Shown: positions 1 to 4,914 of the stretch, piece after piece | How the letters are laid out: each line of letters opens with the position of its first letter | Numbering within the stretch: position 1 is the stretch's first letter | NCBI GenBank assembly: GCA_018897395.1 | Contig: JAHIKV010000057.1 | Location: 1 to 9,483 of the forward strand | DNA length: 9,483 nucleotides | Source of the DNA: Planctomycetota bacterium | Lineage (GTDB): Bacteria > Planctomycetota > Planctomycetia > Pirellulales > Thermoguttaceae | Direction of reading: 5' to 3' | Translations under genes and position numbers: made by a program | Notes under the pieces: generated by a model | Databases searched by the model: none | The model's input: only the letters and a program-made list of their open reading frames with translations | What the model was told of the DNA's origin: nothing

Positions 1-139
1 AACCTTGTCTCCCTCTCGGTCTCGGTTCATCAATCCTCTTGGAGGTAATACCACTAACCGGAGAGCCGGATGCGGGAAATCCGCCAGTCCGGTTCGGAGG
101 GAGGGGAGGCCGAACTCAATCGGCCTTCCCTACCCCTAT
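1..139 (+). mobile_element. 3' end of a group II intron (domains V and VI), 5' part outside window
   Basis: Positions 63-95 fold as a group II intron domain V. The 8-bp basal stem (63-70 with 88-95) contains the catalytic AGC triad (64-66) opposite GTT (92-94), with the diagnostic G-U pair. A T71-G87 wobble, a two-nucleotide bulge (85-86) and a short distal stem (72-75 with 81-84) capped by GAAA follow. Positions 99-135 form domain VI, with stem 105-113 pairing with 120-128 and a bulged A at 132. The expected intron end is seven nucleotides beyond that A, at 139, giving a typical AY terminus (CTAT). Read as protein, domain V gives the spurious peptide GEPDAGNPPVRFGGRG, which is common in mis-annotated intron tails. 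The intron-encoded reverse transcriptase would lie upstream, outside the window. Domain V is 33 nt, one short of the usual 34. The class is uncertain; a bacterial class C-like intron is plausible. Confidence 0.85.
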
Positions 140-188
140 CTCCTCCGCCGTCAAGTGGAGAAGAGCGAAGGGTGAGGAGAGAGGAGCG

Positions 189-219
189 AAAAAAACGCCC
201 CGCGACTGCGGTCGCGGGG
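189..219 (-). terminator. Rho-independent terminator, minus strand
   Basis: A perfect 9-bp GC-rich stem (CCCCGCGAC at 198-206 with GTCGCGGGG at 211-219) has a 4-nt loop. Read on the minus strand it is followed after two bases by seven T residues (complement of A189-A195). No T-run follows on the plus strand, so it works leftward. The nearest convincing minus-strand start upstream is the promoter copy with its -10 at 665-670, so it may end a non-coding transcript begun there, or read-through from dnaA. Confidence 0.8.
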
Positions 220-328
220 GAATTGCGCGGCGTCCGGGCAAAAGTCACGGCGAGTTATTGGCCACCGGCGTTTCGTGGAAAAAGAAAAACGCGCAAACAA
301 ATGGCCGCGGCCCGAATTCTCCCGCCGC

Positions 329-447
329 CCGAGCGGCCAAAAAGTTCCCTTCAGACAACGACTTACGTCTGGTATAATTCGCTCGCAACACACACCCCAT
401 TGGGGGCACGTTGTTTTTATCGATCGAAAATCGGGGGATCGTCTCAA
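329..447 (+). promoter_or_regulatory. Promoter/leader module, copy A (diverged)
   Basis: The extended -10 CTGGTATAAT ends at 378 (TATAAT 373-378). It is preceded, after exactly 25 bases, by CGGCCAAAAA (334-343), the same spacing as in copies B and C. A possible -35 TTCAGA (350-355) has a 17-bp spacer. Downstream, ACACACCCCAT (390-400) and GGGATCGTCTCA (434-445) match the leader of copy B. It fires rightward toward the dnaA 3' end with no gene ahead. It is more diverged than B and C and may be a decayed copy or one inverted arm of an element. Confidence 0.55.
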
Positions 448-610
448 AAGGCCATTCTGAAGGCGAAAGCAAGCTTACACTCCTGGAGTCCGGCGGGTTT
501 TGGGAAAGATGCGGATTTGCCCATACTTCCGTGCTAGGAGCGACGTTCTCCAACACACCACCCCACCAGATTCGACGTAAAAAGTGTCAAGTTCAAGAGT
601 TGCGATCTGA

Positions 611-768
611 GACGATCCCAACCTTTCGCAATCATGCCACCGATGGGGTGTGTGCGACTTCGTCATTCTACCAGCCGGAAATACCTTGGAAAAGGCTGTT
701 TTTTGGCCGCCGGCATTTTCGCCCTTTTTTGCCAGGGGGCTATGGCGGGAGCAAAAACCGCTTTTCAC
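611..768 (-). promoter_or_regulatory. Promoter/leader module, copy B
   Basis: Read on the minus strand this region is collinear with copy C at 8931-9079. It opens with a possible hairpin TTTTTGC...GCAAAAA (751-757 with 726-732), then GGCGGCCAAAAAACAGCC, then CGGCTGGTAGAATGAC, which is identical in B and C. The -10 TAGAAT is at 665-670; with a 17-bp spacer the -35 would be TTTTCC (688-693). The leader contains GATTGCGAAAGGTT (620-633), also identical in C and placed 31 bases after the -10 (32 in C). It lies 38 bp after the dnaA stop in the same direction. No open gene follows before the terminator at 189-219. Confidence 0.65.
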
Positions 769-806
769 GCCCGAAAATCAGCGGGCAACGGTCAGCCGCC
801 ACCTAA

Positions 807-2219
807 TCACCCCGCCGCCAGACGACATTCGACTTGACGAATGGCGTCGTCGACCGGCCAGCGGCGCTCGGCCAGATCGAGCGGTGAACCGGATGCCATC
901 CAGGCGTCGACGCGCTTCTGTGCCGAGACGACCGTGCTGTGGCTGCGGCGGCCGAAATAGTGGCCGATCTCGCTCAGCGCGGCGCGGGTGTGCTTCCGGG
1001 CAAGCCACATCGCCAGCATACGCGGATGGCTCACCCGCTTCCCCCTGCCGCCCGATTGCAGGGTGGCCGGCTCGATACCAAAAACCTCGCAAACGGCCTT
1101 TTCGATGTCGGGCAACCGCACGACACGGGCACTGCTGCGGATCAGGTCGGCCAGCGCCTCCTCGGCCATCTTCAACGAGATCGGCCGGCCCAACGCTTCG
1201 CCGGTCGCCTGTAACCGGCACAATGCGCCGGAAAGCTCTCGGGCGTGGTTCGTAAGCCGCGAGGCGACGTACTGCTGGACCTCCGGCGGAACGTCGATCT
1301 TCATCCGCCGGGCCATCTGGGCGACAATCCCCAATCGCGTGGCGTAGTCGGGCTGCTCGATCCGGCAGACCAGCCCGCTCGATAGGCGAGTGGTCAACTC
1401 CGGCCCCAGTTCGGCCAACTCGGCGGGCGAACGGCCGGCCGCGAAGACCAACTGCCGCCCCTCGCGGAGGAGACCGTCGATCGTATGCAGCAACTCGATC
1501 TGCGTGGCCCGTTTGCCGACGAAGAATTGCAGGTCGTCGAGTATCAGCACGCCGACGCCGCGGTACTTGCGGCGGAAGCTGGGCAGACCGCTGCCGCGCA
1601 ACGCCTCGAGAAAGTAGCTGGTGAACTGTTCGGCCGAAAGGTAGAGCGTGGACGTGCGGTTGTGCGACTTTCGGGCCGCCGACCAAATGCCTTCCAACAG
1701 ATGGGTCTTGCCCACGCTGGTCGGTCCGTGGAACATCAACGGCGTCAACTGGCCGGGTCGATCGACGATCATCCGCGCCGAGGTGATTGCCAGCCGATTG
1801 GTTTCGCCCGTGACGAAGGTATCCAAACTGGCGAATCGGCGTCGCGGCGTCGCGTTACTTCCGTGGTCCGACCGCGCTCGGACGTTTTTGATCGTGGAAT
1901 TGTTCCCAGCCGAGGGCGGCTGGGCTACATCCTCGGTCCGCGTGGAATCCTCATCGCCGTCGCTGCCGGCGTCGTCGATATGAAACTCCAGCGACGGGGA
2001 CTTGCCGAACACTTCGCGATACGCGTCCTCGATCTGACGGCGGAAGTTCGTGCGGATCCACTCCAAGAAAAACCGGCTGGGCGCGCCGATCCTCAACGCG
2101 CATCCGTCGAAGTCCAGCCGCGTCGCCGCGCCGAACCACAAATCGAATCGATCTTGCCCGACCTTGCCGGCCAGCGAAGCTCGCAAAGCCGACACGATCT
2201 CCTTATCGTCCTTGGTCAC
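807..2219 (-). CDS. dnaA: Chromosomal replication initiator protein DnaA
   Basis: DnaA binds DnaA boxes and, with ATP, melts the replication origin. The 470-residue product has domain I at about 5-80, a variable linker to about 125, the AAA+ domain with Walker A GPTSVGKTH (165-173) and Walker B VLILDDLQFF (224-233), a box VII-like segment TTRLSSGL (276-283), and sensor 2 HARELSGAL (325-333). The C-terminal DNA-binding domain (about 368-440) has SEIGHYFGRRSHSTV, where most bacteria have GGRDHTTV. I chose the GTG start at 2219 because a strong promoter (2272-2299) lies inside the longer frame that begins with ATG at 2351; AAGGA sits 10 bases ahead of this GTG. No dnaN, recF or gyrB is adjacent and I see no cluster of DnaA boxes, so this need not be the origin. 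Function is secure; the exact start is inferred. Confidence 0.93.
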   Translation of the reverse strand: MTKDDKEIVSALRASLAGKVGQDRFDLWFGAATRLDFDGCALRIGAPSRFFLEWIRTNFRRQIEDAYREVFGKSPSLEFHIDDAGSDGDEDSTRTEDVAQPPSAGNNSTIKNVRARSDHGSNATPRRRFASLDTFVTGETNRLAITSARMIVDRPGQLTPLMFHGPTSVGKTHLLEGIWSAARKSHNRTSTLYLSAEQFTSYFLEALRGSGLPSFRRKYRGVGVLILDDLQFFVGKRATQIELLHTIDGLLREGRQLVFAAGRSPAELAELGPELTTRLSSGLVCRIEQPDYATRLGIVAQMARRMKIDVPPEVQQYVASRLTNHARELSGALCRLQATGEALGRPISLKMAEEALADLIRSSARVVRLPDIEKAVCEVFGIEPATLQSGGRGKRVSHPRMLAMWLARKHTRAALSEIGHYFGRRSHSTVVSAQKRVDAWMASGSPLDLAERRWPVDDAIRQVECRLAAG

Positions 2220-2271
2220 TACAGGTGCATCCTTGGCACGAACGGCCTCAGTTGTTTCCAGAGAAGACCTG

Positions 2272-2299
2272 ATTCTACAGATGCTAGCACCGCTGTCAA
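2272..2299 (-). promoter_or_regulatory. Sigma70-type promoter of dnaA
   Basis: On the minus strand TTGACA (2294-2299) is a perfect -35. A 16-bp spacer separates it from TAGAAT (2272-2277), a five-of-six -10. Transcription would start near 2265, giving a leader of about 46 nt to the GTG start at 2219. It sits inside the longer dnaA reading frame, so it argues against the ATG at 2351. Confidence 0.7.
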
Positions 2300-2552
2300 A
2301 CGGGCCGGAAAGACCCGGCGATGGGATTTTTCTCTCTTGCCGGTCCGGCACGGTAAAATCCTCGGATTATGCCGTGTAAGAACCGACCGCAACGGGGGAT
2401 TTTTTTTTCGCTCGACCTCAGGCAACCGTGGAAAACCTGTCGGGACGACGCCCGACGATAGGCGATAAACCCCTTGGCCGAACGGCACTTCCGCAAGACG
2501 CCTTCTACAACCCTGCTTTTCGCCGGCAATTCCCGGACACCCTCCAATAATT

Positions 2553-2584
2553 GTGTAGCGGGCGGGCAAGCCCGTCCGATACAC
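2553..2584. repeat. REP-like GTAG near-palindrome
   Basis: A 32-base near-palindrome starts GTGTAGCGGGCGGGC and ends GTCCGATACAC. Its GTAG foot is shared with the longer hairpins at 3438-3520, 3727-3807 and 4818-4874. GTAG at the foot of a stem is characteristic of REP sequences mobilised by RAYT (Y1-type) transposases; no such transposase is in this window. Confidence 0.5.
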
Positions 2585-2631
2585 GATCGAGAAACAACTC
2601 AAAACGCTTTATTTGCCGGGGTGTTCGCATT

Positions 2632-3084
2632 ATGGAAAAGGCATCTTTCGCCGCCGGCTGCTTCTGGGGCGTCGAGGCCGCGTTCCGACATCTCGACGGC
2701 GTGGCCTCGACCGCGGTGGGATACGCAGGCGGGACGCTGGAAAACCCCTCCTACGAAGACGTCTGCTCAGGCGCCACCGGGCACGCCGAGACGGTGCTGA
2801 TCGAGTACGACCCGGCTATCGTTTCCTACGATAAGCTGCTGGAAACCTTCTGGAACTGCCACGATCCGACGCAGTTGAATCGACAGGGACCGGACGTGGG
2901 CAGCCAATACCGTTCGGTCATCTTCCATCACACGCCGCAACAACGGGCCGCGGCGCTGGCCTCGAAAGAGGCGCTCCAGCGCAGCGGCAAACATCGGCGG
3001 CCGATCGTCACTGATATCCTCTCCGCCTCGACTTTCTCTCGGGCCGAGGAATATCACCAACAATATGTACCAACAATATGTTGA
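2632..3084 (+). CDS. msrA: Peptide-methionine (S)-S-oxide reductase MsrA, C-terminus altered by frameshift
   Basis: MsrA repairs oxidised methionine by reducing the S-epimer of methionine sulfoxide. The nucleophilic Cys10 lies in the hallmark GCFWG near the N-terminus. GHAE (50-53), HDPTQLNRQGPDVGSQYRS (77-95) and AEEYHQQY (138-145) are typical family motifs. The ATG at 2632 puts GCFWG at the usual place; upstream in-frame codons have no MsrA character. After HQQY the frame is broken by a perfect 13-bp tandem duplication (3056-3081), so this 150-residue product ends VPTIC. Removing one copy restores EKHGSASCRVK and a stop at 3116-3118 (157 residues), a normal MsrA tail with a likely resolving Cys. 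The altered protein happens to end in Cys. It may be functional, impaired, or an assembly artefact. The gene diverges from dnaA and converges on the small gene at 3126-3392. Confidence 0.9.
   Translation: MEKASFAAGCFWGVEAAFRHLDGVASTAVGYAGGTLENPSYEDVCSGATGHAETVLIEYDPAIVSYDKLLETFWNCHDPTQLNRQGPDVGSQYRSVIFHHTPQQRAAALASKEALQRSGKHRRPIVTDILSASTFSRAEEYHQQYVPTIC
3056..3081 (+). repeat. Perfect 13-bp tandem duplication in the msrA 3' end
   Basis: ACCAACAATATGT occurs twice back to back (3056-3068 and 3069-3081). Thirteen is not a multiple of three, so the second copy shifts the msrA frame and creates the TGA at 3082-3084. Confidence 0.95.
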
Positions 3085-3125
3085 AAAGCACGGATCGGCG
3101 AGTTGCCGCGTGAAATGAGCCGGGG

Positions 3126-3392
3126 CTATCGCTGTTTCCGCTTCAACTCGGCGTCGTGCTCTTTCAAGAACGCCCGCATTTCGTCGGCGAACGCCAGCAA
3201 CCGCTCCCACTGCTCGACGTAGAGCGTGACCGGCATCCGTTGGAGTCCATAGAGGCTCATTCCGCTCTTTTGGCTGACTTTGCAGTAGAGCGTGCCGCGT
3301 TTGGCGGTTTCCAGTTCGTCAAACAGTTTTGCGGCCTCATCGACCGACAGCTTTTTTGCCGCCACCTCCGCCAGAATTTTTTCCTTCGTCAT
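3126..3392 (-). CDS. Small hypothetical protein, 88 residues
   Basis: I do not assign a function. The start ATG at 3392 is preceded on the minus strand by GGGAGAA about six bases upstream, the clearest ribosome binding site in the window; it is preferred over an in-frame ATG 15 codons earlier with no such site. The product begins MTKEKILAEVAAKKLSVDEA, a short helical and possibly HTH-like segment (the phrase LSVDEAAKLFDELE suggests residues about 14-28). The middle holds GTLYCKVSQKSGMSLYGLQR followed by MPVTLYVEQWERLL (about 33-66). The C-terminus is charged and helical, ending KRKQR. The central motif looks like that of small conserved proteins I associate with planctomycete genomes, from memory only. 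It has no signal peptide or membrane segment. Its stop lies 7 bases from the ancestral msrA stop, tail to tail. Confidence 0.72.
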   Translation of the reverse strand: MTKEKILAEVAAKKLSVDEAAKLFDELETAKRGTLYCKVSQKSGMSLYGLQRMPVTLYVEQWERLLAFADEMRAFLKEHDAELKRKQR

Positions 3393-3437
3393 GCTTGTTC
3401 TCCCGAGATTGTGCCAGATGACCTTCCCGTGCGTCAC

Positions 3438-3520
3438 GTAGGGTGGGACAAGCGTAGCGCGGTCCCACCATGCGCTTTAACAGCTATTGGTGGGACTGCG
3501 CTACGCTTGTCCCACCCTAC
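3438..3520. repeat. BIME-like hairpin repeat 1 (33-bp arms)
   Basis: The 33-bp arms at 3438-3470 and 3488-3520 are complementary at 32 of 33 positions, with a 17-base loop. The element runs from GTAG to CTAC and begins GTAGGGTGGGACAAGCG. Its arms match those of repeat 2 (3727-3807) at 29 of 33 positions. Translation gives VGWDKRSAVPP-type peptides, a common source of spurious hypothetical proteins. Confidence 0.85.
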
Positions 3521-3592
3521 TGTTTGCCCCATCCTAGCGAAATCGTCGCGGATTCAACAGCACCCCTACGATCAACATTCAATCGACAAAAT

Positions 3593-3676
3593 GAGGGCGA
3601 GAATTTTTCGCCCTCACACCCCCCCCTCTGGTAAGAAATGGTGTATTCGACGGGATATTCAGCGGCGAGGGGGGGG
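3593..3676. other. Intergenic stem-loops: short hairpin and C8/G8 arms
   Basis: GAGGGCGA (3593-3600) pairs perfectly with TCGCCCTC (3608-3615). Just after, a C8-TC tract (3619-3628) is the exact reverse complement of GA-G8 (3667-3676), enclosing 38 bases. Neither has a convincing T-run in either direction, so I do not call a terminator. The remainder of 3393-3836 contains hairpin repeats 1 and 2 and the CHAD gene promoter, and no gene. Confidence 0.5.
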
Positions 3677-3708
3677 ATGATTGGGTGGGCTGCGTAGAAT
3701 ACCGCGCA

Positions 3709-3828
3709 CTTTGCTGGTATATTCATGTAGGGTGGGTCAAGCGAAGCGCAGCCCCACCAACGGCGGAAAAAACGTGGTGGGGCTGCGCTTCGCTTGACCC
3801 ACCCTACTTTCTTTGCTGGTATAGTCAT
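3709..3828 (+). repeat. 18-bp near-direct repeats flanking hairpin repeat 2
   Basis: CTTTGCTGGTATATTCAT (3709-3726) and CTTTGCTGGTATAGTCAT (3811-3828) differ at one base and bracket the hairpin repeat at 3727-3807. Each carries an extended -10-like CTGGTATA. This could be a target duplication made by insertion of the hairpin, or duplication of a promoter together with it. Confidence 0.75.
3727..3807. repeat. BIME-like hairpin repeat 2 (perfect 33-bp arms)
   Basis: The 33-bp arms at 3727-3759 and 3775-3807 are perfect reverse complements, with a 15-base loop. The element starts GTAGGGTGGGTCAAGCG and ends in CTAC. It sits directly upstream of the CHAD gene promoter. Compared with repeat 1, three arm positions differ with the matching change on the opposite arm. 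Confidence 0.9.
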
Positions 3829-3836
3829 AATAAGCA
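3815..3836 (+). promoter_or_regulatory. Extended -10 promoter of the CHAD gene, likely leaderless
   Basis: GCTGGTATAGT (3815-3825) is an extended -10 (TGG then TATAGT at 3820-3825). The start of transcription would fall near 3832, only about five bases before the ATG at 3837. No Shine-Dalgarno sequence is present. TTGACC (3794-3799) in the hairpin arm is 20 bp away, too far to be a good -35. Confidence 0.5.
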
Positions 3837-4808
3837 ATGGACTCAGGTTATCGACTACTCGCCGCGAAATATATCCGCCGGCAGGCAAGACAACTCGCCG
3901 GACAATTGGACGGTGTCCGCGCGGCCGATGACATCGAGTTCGTCCATCGCGCTCGAGTCGCCACGCGACGGCTCCGCGCGGCGTTGGAAATGTTTGCCGA
4001 CTGCTTTGCCCCCAAGCGGGTTAAGCGATGGCGGAAGGCAATCCGCCGGACGACCGCCTCGCTGGGCGACGCCCGAGACCGGGACGTGCAAATCGAGTAC
4101 CTTTGCGGCGTTCTCGCCGCGATCGACTCGAAGGAGTGCGTGCCGGGCATCGCCGCCGTGATGGTCCGGTGGGAGCACGAGCGCCGGCGGTTGCAGCCCA
4201 AGGTCGTCAAGGCGATGGACCGCTTGCAAGCCAAGGGTATCTTGCGGGAGATGCGGCGAGAGACAAAGAGAATCCTGCGGCAATCGAAAACGGCGGCACA
4301 ATGTCCGCAAACTCCTGAGACCATAGCGCGGGCCGGTCGGCACATCCTCCGGTGCATGGACCGGCTGCTTGAGCTCCAAGACAGCCTGGCCAATCCATAC
4401 GACCGCGAGCGTCATCACGCCATGCGGATAGCCCTGAAACGGTTCCGATACACCATGGAAATCTCCCGGCCCTTGTACTCCGGGCGGCTCGACGAGGCCA
4501 TCCAGGCGATCAAGAGAGTGCAAACTCTGTTGGGCGACATCCACGATTGCGACGTTTGGCTGGAACACCTCGATGGTTTCGCTTCCGCGGAGCGCGGCCG
4601 GATCATAGCGACGTTCGGACGCGCCGGCCGGTTCCAGCGTTTGCGGCCGGGCATCGAGTATTTGCAAGAGGATCGGCGGAGCCGCCGTCGGCAGGCGTTT
4701 CTGGAGTTGGTGGAGTATTGGGCCGAATTGGACGGACGGCGGTTTTGGGAAGAGTTGGCGTCGATAACCGGCGGGAAACCACCGGCGTCCGGCGGCGACG
4801 TCGGATAA
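3837..4808 (+). CDS. CHAD domain-containing protein (putative polyphosphate-binding)
   Basis: This 323-residue protein is built from one CHAD (conserved histidine alpha-helical) domain of two helical halves. Half one has the basic motif FVHRARVATRRLRAALEMF (35-53) followed by LGDARDRDV (76-84). Half two repeats it as HHAMRIALKRFRYTMEI (193-209) and LGDIHDCDVW (232-241). The conserved His and Arg/Lys rows are those known to bind polyphosphate. There is no signal peptide, membrane segment or fused CYTH domain, so it is a stand-alone cytosolic CHAD protein. The C-terminal 20 residues (GGKPPASGGDVG) look disordered. The genes downstream on the same strand are a Ppx/GppA homologue and ppk1, which strongly supports a polyphosphate role, such as organising or regulating granules. 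The ATG at 3837 fits a leaderless transcript. The exact cellular role is unknown. Confidence 0.9.
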   Translation: MDSGYRLLAAKYIRRQARQLAGQLDGVRAADDIEFVHRARVATRRLRAALEMFADCFAPKRVKRWRKAIRRTTASLGDARDRDVQIEYLCGVLAAIDSKECVPGIAAVMVRWEHERRRLQPKVVKAMDRLQAKGILREMRRETKRILRQSKTAAQCPQTPETIARAGRHILRCMDRLLELQDSLANPYDRERHHAMRIALKRFRYTMEISRPLYSGRLDEAIQAIKRVQTLLGDIHDCDVWLEHLDGFASAERGRIIATFGRAGRFQRLRPGIEYLQEDRRSRRRQAFLELVEYWAELDGRRFWEELASITGGKPPASGGDVG

Positions 4809-4817
4809 CACAAACCT

Positions 4818-4874
4818 GTAGGCCGGGTTGTAACCCGGCATTTTGCCGATCGTGCCGGGTCTCGATCGGCCTAC
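4818..4874. repeat. REP/BIME-like hairpin, GTAG to CTAC
   Basis: GTAGGCCG (4818-4825) pairs with CGGCCTAC (4867-4874). Inside are GCCGGGTTGTAACCCGGC and GCCGAT/ATCGGC (4845-4850 with 4865-4870), allowing alternative folds. It lies 10 bases after the CHAD stop, ahead of the ppx-like gene. Confidence 0.75.
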
Positions 4875-4879
4875 CGCCC

Positions 4880-4907
4880 TTGACCGTCGAGGCCCGATCG
4901 AAACAAT
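4880..4907 (+). promoter_or_regulatory. Possible promoter of the ppx-like gene
   Basis: TTGACC (4880-4885) is a five-of-six -35. A 16-bp spacer leads to AACAAT (4902-4907), a four-of-six -10. Transcription would begin almost at the ATG (4915), again giving a leaderless message; there is no Shine-Dalgarno sequence. The -10 is weak, so this is tentative. Confidence 0.3.
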
Positions 4908-4914
4908 AAACGTC

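Larger units (their letters stand above)
220..806. other. Non-coding interval between terminator and dnaA, with two convergent promoter modules
   Basis: No reading frame here resembles a real protein; those present are short, overlapping and of low complexity. The interval holds promoter module copies at 329-447 (rightward) and 611-768 (leftward), which face each other. A small hairpin (769-773 with 782-786) sits just after the dnaA stop and could be a weak dnaA terminator. The 160 bases between the two modules (about 448-610) show nothing recognisable. Confidence 0.6.
2220..2631. other. Divergent dnaA-msrA intergenic region
   Basis: This gap carries the dnaA promoter (2272-2299, minus) and a GTAG-type near-palindrome (2553-2584). 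A nine-T run at 2400-2408 has no convincing GC hairpin in front of it, so I do not call a terminator. No clear msrA promoter or ribosome binding site is visible; the GGGG about ten bases before the msrA ATG is weak. No cluster of consensus DnaA boxes was found. Confidence 0.5.

Noticed and set aside
39..377. Protein frame over the first 380 bases
   Set aside because: It reads through group II intron domains V and VI; its GEPDAGNPPVRFGGRG phrase is a known by-product of domain V.
245..768. Overlapping minus-strand frames of about 100 codons between dnaA and the terminator
   Set aside because: They overlap one another and the promoter modules, with no ribosome binding site or family resemblance.
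2219..2351. Longer dnaA start at ATG 2351 (514 residues)
   Set aside because: A strong promoter lies inside this extension and the extra residues do not resemble DnaA domain I.
2391..2408. T-run at 2400-2408 as a terminator
   Set aside because: No stable GC-rich hairpin precedes the T residues.
1485..2468. 327-codon plus-strand frame opposite dnaA
   Set aside because: It is antisense to the DnaA AAA+ domain and has no recognisable features.
2352..2631. Replication origin next to dnaA
   Set aside because: I see no cluster of TTATCCACA-like boxes or AT-rich unwinding region; GTGGAAAAC near 2427 is isolated.
3156..3680. Protein frames spanning the hairpin repeats at 3438-3807
   Set aside because: Peptides such as VGWDKRSAVPP come from translating the repeat and are spurious.
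3438..3807. CRISPR array
   Set aside because: There are only two inverted, non-identical hairpins with no regular direct repeat-spacer pattern.
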